Assembly: GCF_000373645.1 (NCBI RefSeq) | Contig: NZ_KB892001.1 | Location: 252,441 to 316,440, forward strand | Direction of reading: 5' to 3' | DNA: 64,000 nucleotides | From: Streptomyces sp. ATexAB-D23 | Lineage (GTDB): Bacteria > Actinomycetota > Actinomycetes > Streptomycetales > Streptomycetaceae | Shown: positions 52,834-60,731 of the stretch, piece after piece | Layout of the letters: each line of letters begins with the position of its first letter | Numbering within the stretch: position 1 is the stretch's first letter | Translations under genes and position numbers: made by a program | The notes under the pieces: model-generated | Database searches by the model: none | Seen by the model: the letters and a program-made list of their open reading frames with translations, nothing else | Told to the model about the DNA's origin: nothing

Positions 52834-54884
52834 TACCGCCGGGCCTGCTGGGGCTGCCCGCGCCGCTCGGAGAGCCGGGCCAGGGCTCCGAGCACGTGGG
52901 CGGCCTCGAATCCGGCCCCCTCCGCCCGGAGCGCGGACAGTGCCGTCGACAGCTCCGACTCCGCTCGGGCGAGCCTGCCCAGCCCCACGCAGGCCCGCCC
53001 GGTCAGACCGGCGGCCCGCGCCGCGTTGTACGTGTCGCCGGCCGCCTCCAGAGCGAGGCGGGCGGCCTCGGCGTTGACGACGGCGTCCTCGTACCGCTCC
53101 TCGGCCAGGGCGACATCGGCCAGATTGAACCGGGCCAGCGCGCCGGCCCGGAGGTCCCCGCAGACGGGAAGCTCGGCCGCGGCCAGGGCGAACAGCTCGG
53201 CCGCGCGGTCGAGCCGCCCGAGCCGCCGATGGGCCAGTCCCCGGTAGTTCAGCGTCCGGGCGTGCCCGAGGGCGTTGCCGCGCGCCAGGAAGGAGGTGGA
53301 GGCCCGCTCGAACATGGCGAGCCCCTCGGCGTGGTCCCCCGTGGCGAGCTTCCCCAGGGCCCCGGAGGTGAGCATCCGGCAGACGGCCTCCTCGTTCCCC
53401 GCCTCCTCGGCGGCGAGCAGCCCCTCCTCGTGCGACTCGCGCCACTCCCCGTAGAGCTTGCGGCGCGGGAACAGCGGCCACAGCGCGTCGGTGAGCCCCC
53501 AGGCGAGTTCCGGGGCGCCCATCGGGCGCGCGAGGCGGATCACCGCCATCAGGTTGGGCAGTTCCCGCTCCAGCCAGTCCAGCGCGGCCTCCGGCTCCGT
53601 CTGCCCGCCCACCGGGCCGAGGTCCTCCCGGACGCCGGGCTCCGGCTCGCAGTCCGGCGCGGGCCGCGAGCGTCCCGGCTCGATGATCTCCTCGGCCCGG
53701 CGGGTATTGGCGAGATAGTGGTGACCGATGCGGAGCAGGGCGGCGGCCCGTTCCTCACCGCTCTCCTCCTGCGCCGCCCGTGCGGCGGCGTGCAGCCGCA
53801 CCAGGTCGTGGAACCGGTAGCGCTCGCCGCCCGACGACCCGGCGATGTCGACGAGCAGATTCGCGTCGTGCAGCGCGTCGAGCGCCTCGACGGCATCCCC
53901 GCCCAGCAGCGCGTGTGCCACCGGGGCGCCGAACTCCCGGCCCGGGTGGAGCCCCAGCAGCCGGTAGAGGCGGGCGGCCGTGGTGGGCAGGCTCTGGTAG
54001 GAGAGGTCCAGCGCCGCCCGGACGTCGTGGTCGCCCTCTATCGCCAGGCCCCTCAGCCGCTCGTGCTCCTCGGACAGGGCGCGGACCATCGCGGTGATGC
54101 CCTGCCGGGGGCGGGCCGCCAGCCGCGCCCCGGCGATGCGTACCGCGAGCGGCAGGCCCGCGCAGAGCAGGACGAGAGCCCGCGCCTCCTCGGGCTGGGC
54201 GGCGACCCGGCCGTCGGCGAGGGTCGCGTCGAGCAGTTCCACCGCGGCCTCGGTGGAGAGGGGTTCCAGATGGAGCACATGGCCCCCGTCGAGGCTCAGC
54301 CCCGACATCCGCCGACGGCTGGTCACCGCCGTCACACACCGCCCCGCCGGCAACAGGGGCCGCACCTGGGCCGCGGTCGCGGCGTCGTCGAGCAGGACCA
54401 CGAGCCGCCGGTCGGCGGTCAACGACCGGTAGAGCGCGACCCGTTCGCCCAGCGTCGGCGGCACCTGGCCGGTGGGGACGCCGAGCGCCCGCAGGAACCG
54501 CCCCACCACCTCGCCGGGGTCGACGGGCCCGCCCGGAGCCTGGGCGCCCAGGTCGGCGTACAGCTGACCACCGGGGAAGTCCGGGCGCAGGGCGTGCAGC
54601 CAGGCCAGCGCGACGGCGGTCTTCCCCACCCCGCCCAGCCCGCTCACCGCCGCCAGCGTGGAGTGGCCACCCTCCGCGGCCCGGCAGCGGTGCGCCTCAA
54701 GGGTGCGGAGTTCGTCCGTCCGGTCCGTGATGCGGACCGAGGGCGGTAACTGCCAGGGCGGCGGCACCTCTTCCCGAGGAGCGGCGCCCGACACATGGAT
54801 GCCGCCGTCCACGTTTCTCGCCTGCACCACGAAGCCGTGCACCGTACCGCTCAGATCGTTGTTGGTGTGCTCGTGCCCCCGCAT
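52650..54884 (-). CDS. NB-ARC (STAND) / TPR protein
   Basis: 744 residues from ATG with GGAGGGGG upstream. Begins TNNDLSGTVHGFVVQARNVDGGIHV, a beta-strand-like N-terminal motif shared by many Streptomyces STAND proteins. NB-ARC: Walker A GLGGVGKTAVA (about 87), Walker B RLVVLLDDA, then ARAL...GLPLAVRIAGARLA. A winged-helix segment and TPRs follow (ARTLNYRGLAHRRLGRLDRAAELFALA). No effector domain (TIR, protease) is visible, so it is a regulator or adaptor, or acts with an unseen partner. The divergent side holds a palindrome at 55003-55040. Confidence 0.88.
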   Translation of the reverse strand: MRGHEHTNNDLSGTVHGFVVQARNVDGGIHVSGAAPREEVPPPWQLPPSVRITDRTDELRTLEAHRCRAAEGGHSTLAAVSGLGGVGKTAVALAWLHALRPDFPGGQLYADLGAQAPGGPVDPGEVVGRFLRALGVPTGQVPPTLGERVALYRSLTADRRLVVLLDDAATAAQVRPLLPAGRCVTAVTSRRRMSGLSLDGGHVLHLEPLSTEAAVELLDATLADGRVAAQPEEARALVLLCAGLPLAVRIAGARLAARPRQGITAMVRALSEEHERLRGLAIEGDHDVRAALDLSYQSLPTTAARLYRLLGLHPGREFGAPVAHALLGGDAVEALDALHDANLLVDIAGSSGGERYRFHDLVRLHAAARAAQEESGEERAAALLRIGHHYLANTRRAEEIIEPGRSRPAPDCEPEPGVREDLGPVGGQTEPEAALDWLERELPNLMAVIRLARPMGAPELAWGLTDALWPLFPRRKLYGEWRESHEEGLLAAEEAGNEEAVCRMLTSGALGKLATGDHAEGLAMFERASTSFLARGNALGHARTLNYRGLAHRRLGRLDRAAELFALAAAELPVCGDLRAGALARFNLADVALAEERYEDAVVNAEAARLALEAAGDTYNAARAAGLTGRACVGLGRLARAESELSTALSALRAEGAGFEAAHVLGALARLSERRGQPQQARRYYRRALSLYASAGRSRSAEADEARARLGALEPAETEPGAPDAEAPGAAGPEDLRDGGDAGP

Positions 54885-55002
54885 GCGTCCCCCTCCGGAC
54901 AGCCGAGTGCCGACTTCCACAGACATCCTTTCCGTACGTGCGCTCGATACCCGGGCCCGCGCCGGCCGACTGCGGCCGATTGCCGAATCCCGCGTCGCGT
55001 CA

Positions 55003-55040
55003 AGGCGTTTCGCATATGCCGGAGGCATATGCGCACGCCT
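55003..55040. promoter_or_regulatory. Long palindrome between the NB-ARC gene and glyA
   Basis: CGCATATGCC (55011-55020), GGA, GGCATATGCG (55024-55033): perfect 10-bp arms. AGGCGT (55003-55008) and ACGCCT (55035-55040) extend this to 16 bp with small bulges. It lies about 120 bases before the NB-ARC start and about 80 bases before the glyA riboswitch. A strong candidate operator, type unknown. Confidence 0.7.
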
Positions 55041-55119
55041 GAGTGACCATAGTGCCGCGAGAGGCCGCCGGTACCGGGAATCGGGCCTTGGTCCGTGTAC
55101 GTCCGCCCGGTAAAGTGCG

Positions 55120-55242
55120 AGACGCCGCGACTGGCGCGCATCCCCTCGCGGGGTGCTCAGTGGAATCGACCACGAGGGAGCGGCACACCCCGGGCACGCC
55201 CGGGGGCGTCATGCCGGAGAGCCGTCCGCCTGGGCATCCGGG
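55120..55242 (+). promoter_or_regulatory. ZTP (pfl-type) riboswitch upstream of glyA
   Basis: Conserved pfl-motif blocks are in order: GCGACTGGCG at 55127-55136, TGGAAT...CCACGAGGGAGCG at 55161-55182, a variable stem (CCCGGGC...GCCCGGGG), and CCGCCTGGGCA at about 55225-55236 before the closing stem. ZTP riboswitches sense the purine intermediate ZMP/ZTP, which rises when 10-formyl-folate is short, and turn on folate one-carbon genes such as glyA. The aptamer ends about 40 bases before the ribosome site. Confidence 0.88.
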
Positions 55243-55281
55243 TCCACGCCGCAGCCATGCGACCGACCCGGGAGGAACCCC

Positions 55282-56565
55282 GTGACCGCGTCCGTACCCG
55301 TACAGCCCCGCCACCCCGCCCTGGCGGCAGCCGATCCGGAGCTCGCCGCACTCGTGGCCGCCGAGGAACAGCTCCAGGCCGACACCCTGCGCCTGATCCC
55401 CAGCGAGAACTACGTCTCCGCCGCCGTGCTCGAAGCCTCCGGCACGGTGCTCCAGAACAAGTACTCCGAGGGGTACCCCGGCAAGCGCTACTACGAGGGC
55501 CAGCAGGTCATCGACCAGGTCGAGACCCTCACCGCCGAGCGCGCCCGCGCCCTGTTCGGCATGGACCACGCCAACGTCCAGCCGTACTCCGGCTCACCCG
55601 CCAACCTCGCCGTCTACCTGGCCTTCCTCAAGCCCGGCGACACCGTGCTCGGGATGTCCCTGCCGATGGGCGGCCACCTCACGCACGGCTGGGGCGTCTC
55701 CGCCACCGGCACCTGGTTCAACGGCGTCCAGTACGGCGTGCGCCGCGACACCGGCCGCGTCGACCTGGACGAGGTCCGCGATCTGGCCCTCGCCGAGCGG
55801 CCGAAGCTGATCTTCTGCGGCGGTACGGCCGTGCCCCGCGAGATCGACTTCGCGGGCTTCGCGGAGATCGCCCGTGAGGTGGGCGCGGTCCTGGTGGCCG
55901 ATATCGCCCACATCGCGGGCCTGATCGCGGGCGGCGCCCACCCCTCGCCCGCCCCGTACGTGGACGTCGTCTCCACCACCACCCACAAGACCCTGCGCGG
56001 CCCGCGCGGCGCGATGCTGCTCAGCCGCGTCGAGCACGCCCGCGCCCTGGACCGCGCCGTCTTCCCCGGCCTCCAGGGCGGCCCGCACAACCAGACCACG
56101 GCCGCGATCGGCGTCGCCCTGAACGAGGCGGCCACCCCGGCGTTCTGCTCCTACGCCCACAGGGTGGTCGCCAACGCCCGCGCGCTGGGCGAGGAGTTGG
56201 CCGCCAGGGGCTTCGACCTGGTCTCCGGCGGCACCGACAACCACCTGCTCCTGGTGGACCTCACCAGCAAGGACATCCCCGGTAAGACCGCCGCCAAGGC
56301 CCTCGACCGCGCCGGCATCGTCGTCAACTACAACGCCGTTCCCTACGACCCCCGCAAGCCCTTCGACCCGTCGGGCATCCGCATCGGCACCCCGGCGCTC
56401 ACGTCCCGGGGCGTCCCGACGTCGGAGATGGCCACGGTCGCGGCCTGGATCGACCGCGTGATCACGGCCGCCCGCGCGGGCGACGAGTCCACGATTGTCG
56501 CGGTGCGGGCGGAGGTGAAGGAGCTGATGGCCGGATACCCGGCGCCGGGGCTGCCGGTCGCCTGA
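55282..56565 (+). CDS. glyA: Serine hydroxymethyltransferase
   Basis: 427 residues from a GTG with GGAGG seven bases upstream. PLP enzyme that interconverts serine and glycine with tetrahydrofolate, feeding one-carbon units to purine and thymidylate synthesis. Landmarks: LIPSENYVSAAVLEA, NKYSEGYPGKRYYEG, VVSTTTHKTLRGPRG with the PLP Lys236, and FPGLQGGPHNQTTAAIG. Full length and intact. It is controlled by the upstream ZTP riboswitch and ended by a 14-bp hairpin. Many Streptomyces carry two glyA genes; this is one of them. Confidence 0.97.
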   Translation: MTASVPVQPRHPALAAADPELAALVAAEEQLQADTLRLIPSENYVSAAVLEASGTVLQNKYSEGYPGKRYYEGQQVIDQVETLTAERARALFGMDHANVQPYSGSPANLAVYLAFLKPGDTVLGMSLPMGGHLTHGWGVSATGTWFNGVQYGVRRDTGRVDLDEVRDLALAERPKLIFCGGTAVPREIDFAGFAEIAREVGAVLVADIAHIAGLIAGGAHPSPAPYVDVVSTTTHKTLRGPRGAMLLSRVEHARALDRAVFPGLQGGPHNQTTAAIGVALNEAATPAFCSYAHRVVANARALGEELAARGFDLVSGGTDNHLLLVDLTSKDIPGKTAAKALDRAGIVVNYNAVPYDPRKPFDPSGIRIGTPALTSRGVPTSEMATVAAWIDRVITAARAGDESTIVAVRAEVKELMAGYPAPGLPVA

Positions 56566-56581
56566 CGCGGCGCGCATGACT

Positions 56582-56615
56582 GTGCCCCGCACCGGAGTCG
56601 ACCGGTGCGGGGCAC
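56582..56615. terminator. Terminator after glyA, 14-bp perfect stem
   Basis: Left arm 56582-56595 and right arm 56602-56615 pair perfectly around a 6-base loop, 16 bases after the glyA stop and next to the convergent DUF397 stop. Acts for both genes. Confidence 0.93.
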
Positions 56616-56625
56616 GGTTCGGGGC

Positions 56626-56931
56626 TCAGCCCCGGGCGGCGTACGTGATGAACTCGCCCCACGCGGCGGGGGAGAGGGCGAGTTCGGGGCTGCGCTGGTC
56701 CTTGGAGTCCCGGACGTGAACGGCGGCGGGGCAGGCGGCGACCTCGACGCAGTCGTCGCCCTGGGAGCCGCTGTAGCTGGACTTGTGCCAGCCCGCCGCT
56801 ACCTCGACGCAGGCGTCGCCGTCGGAACCGCTGTAGCTCGACTTGCGCCAGTCCATCGCCACCTCGACGCAGTTGTCTCCCGCAGAGCCGCTGTAACTGC
56901 TCTTGAACCAGGTCAGGCCGGACGTGCTCAT
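56626..56931 (-). CDS. DUF397 protein with a triplicated core motif
   Basis: 101 residues from an ATG overlapped by the XRE gene stop (ATGA). Ordinary DUF397 proteins (60-75 residues) have one WxKSSYSGSxGDxCVEVA block followed by VHVRDSKD...LxFSPAAWxxF. Here the block occurs three times (W8, W28, W48), with period 20 residues, before one normal C-terminus. DUF397 proteins pair with XRE/DUF5753 regulators (WhiJ-type) and control development. Three Cys-Val-Glu blocks could bind three partners or tune dosage. Confidence 0.9.
   Translation of the reverse strand: MSTSGLTWFKSSYSGSAGDNCVEVAMDWRKSSYSGSDGDACVEVAAGWHKSSYSGSQGDDCVEVAACPAAVHVRDSKDQRSPELALSPAAWGEFITYAARG
56731..56910 (-). repeat. Three 60-bp tandem repeats in the DUF397 gene
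   Basis: Three in-frame 60-bp units (56910-56851, 56850-56791, 56790-56731), each encoding one WxKSSYSGSxGDxCVEVAxx block. They have diverged by several bases each, so the expansion is not the most recent event, but the reading frame and motif are kept in all. Confidence 0.93.
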
Positions 56932-57791
56932 AGCGCTCCTCGCAATCGCTTCAGCAGGCTCAGCGAGTCCTCGGGGGTCAGAGCCTGTGAGCGCAGTTTC
57001 GCATACCGCTGCTGGAGGACGCTGATCTCTTTCGGGTCGGAGATCAGCCGCCCGTTCTCTTGGCCCTCCGAGTAGGCGAACCAGCGGTGTTCGGGCGTCT
57101 CGGCCAGCACGATGGGGCCGTCAGTGCCCGCATGCGTCACCCGTCGCGTCGGCATGACCTGAAACTCCACGTTCCAGTTCCCCTCGATCAACTCGATCAG
57201 ATGATCGAGGAGTTCACGCGTGACGTCGTCCCCGCCCGTGTGCCGCTCCAGCACCGACTGCTCCACGATGAAGCTGAACGTTGTCGGCGGTTTCCGGTTG
57301 ACGGACAGCACCTCCTGGCGAGCCATCCGGGCCGCGACCCGCTCCTCCACCTCTTCCGGGTCCAGCAAGGGCGGAACGTTCAGGATGACGGCCCGTGCGT
57401 ACGCCTCGGTCTGCAACAGGCCCGGGATCAACCGGCATTCGTACGTGTAGAGGCTGATCGCCGTCGCCTCCAGGCGTGCCCACTGCACGAACCAACTCGC
57501 GAGACCGGCCTGCCGGGTCAGATGCGGTGCGGCCTTGCGGAGGGCACCCGTGTCACCGAGCACAGGCTCCGCGCTCTCCACGAAGCCTCGGTCTGGCATG
57601 CGGCGGCCCTGCTCGATGGAGGCGATCGTGTGCTTCGAGTAGCCGACGAGGGCGCCGAACTCCTCGCGGCTCAGGCCCGCGTGTTCGCGTAGGGCATGGA
57701 CGACCGCGCCGAACGTGCGCAGACTGTCCGAAGCCCCCGGCTCCGTACCGCCCGCAGATCCCGTACCGCCGTCCGTGTTTCCGTAGGCCAT
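56928..57791 (-). CDS. XRE-family regulator with DUF5753 (WhiJ/Scr1 type)
   Basis: 287 residues from the ATG at 57791 with AAAGGTGG upstream. A GTG three codons earlier is possible. N-terminal helix-turn-helix: FGAVVHALREHAGLSREEFGALVGYSKHTIASIEQGRRMP (about 25-65). The remaining 220 residues are DUF5753 (YECRLIPGLLQTEAYARAV; RMARQEVL; YSEGQENGRLI). WhiJ-like proteins act with an adjacent DUF397 protein and often an RsbW-like ATPase as developmental regulators. It forms an operon with the DUF397 gene. Confidence 0.94.
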   Translation of the reverse strand: MAYGNTDGGTGSAGGTEPGASDSLRTFGAVVHALREHAGLSREEFGALVGYSKHTIASIEQGRRMPDRGFVESAEPVLGDTGALRKAAPHLTRQAGLASWFVQWARLEATAISLYTYECRLIPGLLQTEAYARAVILNVPPLLDPEEVEERVAARMARQEVLSVNRKPPTTFSFIVEQSVLERHTGGDDVTRELLDHLIELIEGNWNVEFQVMPTRRVTHAGTDGPIVLAETPEHRWFAYSEGQENGRLISDPKEISVLQQRYAKLRSQALTPEDSLSLLKRLRGAL

Positions 57792-57882
57792 CGTGGCCAC
57801 CTTTCGCGCCGCACCCCGTCGTACCGCTTCTGACTCGGTGTCATGGTCCAGGCGAGGGTTACGTACTGTCCACCAGGCGTGT

Positions 57883-57905
57883 GCGTACGCTGACGCAGCG
57901 TACGC
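57883..57905. promoter_or_regulatory. Palindrome between divergent XRE and EcsC-like genes
   Basis: GCGTACGCTG, ACG, CAGCGTACGC: perfect 10-bp arms and a 3-base centre, lying between the divergent starts (57791 and 57989). Probably the operator of the XRE regulator. The 11-mer GTGCGTACGCT recurs at 60096-60106. Confidence 0.68.
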
Positions 57906-57988
57906 GCTGCGAGCCTGGCGTGAACGGGGATTTCGGCGTTGCGTGCGAAGTGCCGTGCCGGGGCATCGACCACCTGTACGTTCCCGTC

Positions 57989-58840
57989 ATGGACATGGAC
58001 AAATCGAGCGAGAGCGCGGAGTCGCGGTTCTCCGCTCTCCTGGCCGGTGCGGCGCGGCTTCCGGGCGTGCGGATCGACCGGCAGGCGTACCTCCGGACGG
58101 CATTGCGCCGTCACTGCTCGGAGGAGGACGTACGCAAGGCGGTGGAGGAGACCCCGGCGGCGGCGGGCGTCTCTGTGGACGTTCTGGAACGGGTGGCGAA
58201 CGAGGCGATCCGCTACGAAACCGCCAAGGTGAGCGCGCTCTCGGCGGCCACCGGGCTTCCTGGTGCCCTCGCCATGCCCGCCACGGTGCCCGCCGATCTC
58301 GCCCAGTACGTCGGTCACATGCTGCGCATCGCGCAGAAGCTCGCCTACCTCTACAGCTGGCCCGATCTGTTCTCGGGTGAAGACGACGTCGATGACGCGA
58401 CCAGGAGTGTGCTCACGCTCTTCTTCGGGGTGATGTTTGGGACCCAGTCCGCGAACATGGCCGTGGGGAAGGTGGCCGAGGCGATATCCAAGGAGGTCGC
58501 CAAGAAGTTGCCGCAGAAGGCGCTGACCAAGGGTGTCGTCTATCCGGTCGTGAAGAAGATCGCCGCACACCTCGGCGTCAAGATGACGAAGCAGACGTTC
58601 GCCAAGTCCGTCTCGAAGGCCGTTCCCGTCGTCGGGGCCGTGGTGTCCGGCGGGTTCACCCTGGCGACCTTCCTCCCCATGGCGAAGAGACTCAAGAAGC
58701 ATCTTTCCAGCCTGGAACTCGCAGTGCCGACCGGGCAGGTCATCGTGGGTGAAACCGTGCCGGCCACGGACGAGGTGAACATCCCGAAGCAGGCCCGCGA
58801 CTGGCGGCTGGTGCGCCGCCGGAAGGAAGTCGAGGGGTGA
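57989..58840 (+). CDS. EcsC-like protein
   Basis: 283 residues from ATG (MDMDKSSESAES). TACGTT six bases before the ATG suggests a leaderless transcript. Helical; the C-terminal third carries the EcsC-type pattern KSVSKAVPVVGAVVSGGFTLATFLPMAKRLKKHL, with small-residue helices that may associate with membranes. EcsC proteins are of unknown biochemical function. The divergent WhiJ-type gene and the shared palindrome suggest common regulation. Confidence 0.68.
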   Translation: MDMDKSSESAESRFSALLAGAARLPGVRIDRQAYLRTALRRHCSEEDVRKAVEETPAAAGVSVDVLERVANEAIRYETAKVSALSAATGLPGALAMPATVPADLAQYVGHMLRIAQKLAYLYSWPDLFSGEDDVDDATRSVLTLFFGVMFGTQSANMAVGKVAEAISKEVAKKLPQKALTKGVVYPVVKKIAAHLGVKMTKQTFAKSVSKAVPVVGAVVSGGFTLATFLPMAKRLKKHLSSLELAVPTGQVIVGETVPATDEVNIPKQARDWRLVRRRKEVEG

Positions 58841-58844
58841 TCGC

Positions 58845-58948
58845 CGCTCGGGTCTCGGATCTTGGCTCTCGGGTCTCGGGTCTCGACTCTTGGGTCCCGG
58901 GCGGCGTGTTCGGGGTGCCCTTGGGCTTCGAGATCCAAGACCCGAGCG
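58845..58948. repeat. Long inverted repeat after the EcsC-like gene
   Basis: CGCTCGGGTCTCGGATC (58845-58861) and GATCCAAGACCCGAGCG (58932-58948) are 17-bp arms with one mismatch. Between them are further CTCGGGTCT copies, a simple-sequence tract of unit TCTCGGG. It starts five bases after the stop. It may act as a terminator or a small repeat element. Confidence 0.75.
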
Positions 58949-59156
58949 GTGTTTTCCATCCGGCGGGGAGGGCGGGAAGGGGAAACCCTGCCACCCTCCC
59001 GACCCCGTCACGGCCAGCAAGTATGACTAATAGTGAGCGAGTTGCAGCGGAAAGTCGCGACTGCTTACGGTGCCCCCAACGAAACGACCCCGACGCGGTG
59101 TTCTCGCACCGGCCGGGGTCTGACCCAAGATCGACACCCAATGAAAGACCGATCTC
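58949..59156 (+). promoter_or_regulatory. Leader of the HTH/zinc-ribbon gene, with hairpin
   Basis: The second part of the 316-base gap between the EcsC-like and HTH/zinc-ribbon genes; no other gene is supported. GACTAATAGTGAGC (about 59026) is -10-like. A hairpin at 59086-59120 (GACCCCG...CGGTG / CACCG...CGGGGTC) sits 37 bases before the ATG, where it could regulate translation or act as an attenuator. I recall similar hairpin leaders ahead of paralogues of this gene family. Confidence 0.5.
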
Positions 59157-60095
59157 ATGGCTGCCCAGCACTTTAGCCCCGCCCCCTCCGCGCCCGAAGC
59201 CTCGCGCCCGCACCGCACGGCCAACTCCGGCTACGGCAAGCAGGCCGTCCCCGGTCAAGGCCCCTCCCAACCCGCCGACTTCGCCGCCCTGCCCGAGCGT
59301 GAGCGGTACGTCGCGGCTTACGTCGACCGCCTGCCCGACGGTGCCGCCATGGACATCAAGTCGCTGGCCAAGGACCTCCCCCTGTACGGCCAGATGGCCA
59401 TCGGCACCGCCCTGCGCGCCCTCGCCGTGGCCGGACACCTGCGCCGCGTACGGCGGCGGGTCGACGGGGAAGGCACGTGCCGGTGGGTGACGTACACCTA
59501 CTGGTCCCGGACCGCCCGCGACAACGAGTGGTGGATCACCGCGCTCTCCGGCACGGCCGCCGCCCCGGACGCGGACCCGGTGGACGTGCCCCCGCAGCGC
59601 CCCGCCCCCGAGCGCCCCGCCGAGCGCCCCGCCCCCGAGCCGCCGCCCGCGCGGCCGGACCCGGCCGCCCCGCTCTCCGTCGCCTACCTCGCCCTCGCCG
59701 GGCTCGGCCGCCGTGAACCCCGGCTGGCGCTCTCCGCCGCCGATTGTGCCGCCCTGGAACCGCTCGCCGCCGCCTGGTTCGCACGCGGTGTCGGCGTCGA
59801 GCACCTGACGTCGGCGCTCACCGCCGGGCTGCCGGAGGCCGTCAGGCACCCGCTCGGCCTGGTGCGCCGCCGCCTCGCCGACAAGATGCCGCCGCACCTG
59901 CCGGACGCGACGGGCCCCGCGAGCGGGCTCCGGGTGGAGTGCGTCGAATGCGGCCGCCCCGGCCGGGCGGACGCCCTCCCGGACGGCCTCTGCCGCCCGT
60001 GCCGGATCTCGCACACACCGTCCGTGACCCCGGACGGCGCCCATGGGGTCTCGGCCCGGGTCGACGGGCTCCGGGAACTGCTGCGGACACCCTGA
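59157..60095 (+). CDS. HTH and zinc-ribbon protein of a Streptomyces-specific family
   Basis: 312 residues from ATG. Residues 45-110 form a winged-helix-like domain (ALPERERYVAAYVDRLPDGAAMDIKSLAKDLPLYGQMAIGTALRALAVAGHLRRV). A Pro/Ala/Glu/Arg linker follows, then a helical domain (LTSALTAGLPEAVRHPLGLVRRRLADKMPP) and a CxxC...CxxC zinc ribbon (CVECGRPGRADALPDGLCRPC). Family members are numerous in Streptomyces and probably DNA-binding. Target unknown. It has no ribosome site of note; a hairpin leader precedes it. Confidence 0.72.
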   Translation: MAAQHFSPAPSAPEASRPHRTANSGYGKQAVPGQGPSQPADFAALPERERYVAAYVDRLPDGAAMDIKSLAKDLPLYGQMAIGTALRALAVAGHLRRVRRRVDGEGTCRWVTYTYWSRTARDNEWWITALSGTAAAPDADPVDVPPQRPAPERPAERPAPEPPPARPDPAAPLSVAYLALAGLGRREPRLALSAADCAALEPLAAAWFARGVGVEHLTSALTAGLPEAVRHPLGLVRRRLADKMPPHLPDATGPASGLRVECVECGRPGRADALPDGLCRPCRISHTPSVTPDGAHGVSARVDGLRELLRTP

Positions 60096-60120
60096 GTGCG
60101 TACGCTCACTCTGAGTACGC
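60096..60120. promoter_or_regulatory. GTGCGTACGCT site upstream of the ATPase gene
   Basis: GTGCGTACGCT (60096-60106), with a nearby GAGTACGC in inverted sense, shares 11 bases with the palindrome at 57881-57905. The same XRE regulator may bind both, linking the two promoters. Confidence 0.4.
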
Positions 60121-60166
60121 GGCTGATTACTGGTGCGCGGTGTGGGCGTACCGCCAGATTGGTGGC

Positions 60167-60619
60167 ATGACACCACTGCCCATCGCGGTCGCCCCCCAAG
60201 CTCCGGCCACCGCAAGCGTGTTCACCCAGCGCTTCAGCTCCACCCCGCGCGGTGCCCGGCTCGCCCGGCGGCTCGCCCTGCACCAGCTCGACGCCTGGGG
60301 CGTGCCGCACGGCACCACGGCATCCGACACCGTCGCCGTGCTCGTTGCCGAACTCGCCGCCAACGCCGTCACGCACGGCCGCGTCCCCGGCCGCGACTTC
60401 GAGCTGGTCGTCCGGCTCACCGGCCGCACCCTCCGCATCGAGGTCTCCGACGCCCGGGGCGAACGCCGCCCGCCCGCCGGGGGCGTGACCGAGCCCGCCC
60501 CGCTCGCCGAGGAGGGCCGGGGGCTGCTCCTGGTGGGCGCGCTCGCCGACCGGTGGGAGGTGCTGGACCGCGCCTGCGTCGGCAAGACGGTCGTGGCCGA
60601 ACTGGACCTGCCGCTCTGA
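60167..60619 (+). CDS. RsbW/AbaA-like HATPase regulatory protein
   Basis: 150 residues from ATG. GHKL ATPase of the anti-sigma type: N-box AVLVAELAANAVTHGRV (about 62-78), G1-box IEVSDARGERRPP, G2-box EEGRGLLLVGALADRWEV. Such stand-alone ATPases often act as anti-sigma or anti-regulator kinases beside WhiJ/DUF397 genes. Here the XRE/DUF397 pair lies 3 kb away, so the three WhiJ-cluster components are present but dispersed. Partner unknown. Confidence 0.85.
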   Translation: MTPLPIAVAPQAPATASVFTQRFSSTPRGARLARRLALHQLDAWGVPHGTTASDTVAVLVAELAANAVTHGRVPGRDFELVVRLTGRTLRIEVSDARGERRPPAGGVTEPAPLAEEGRGLLLVGALADRWEVLDRACVGKTVVAELDLPL

Positions 60620-60731
60620 CGGTGGACTGCGTGACAGAGGGCCGCACGCGGCGAGGTGGGGCCCTGTGCTCGCGGATTCCCGACCCGTCGTCTCGGCGGG
60701 GCTGCCGACGACGGCGGTAGAAGCGGGCTAG

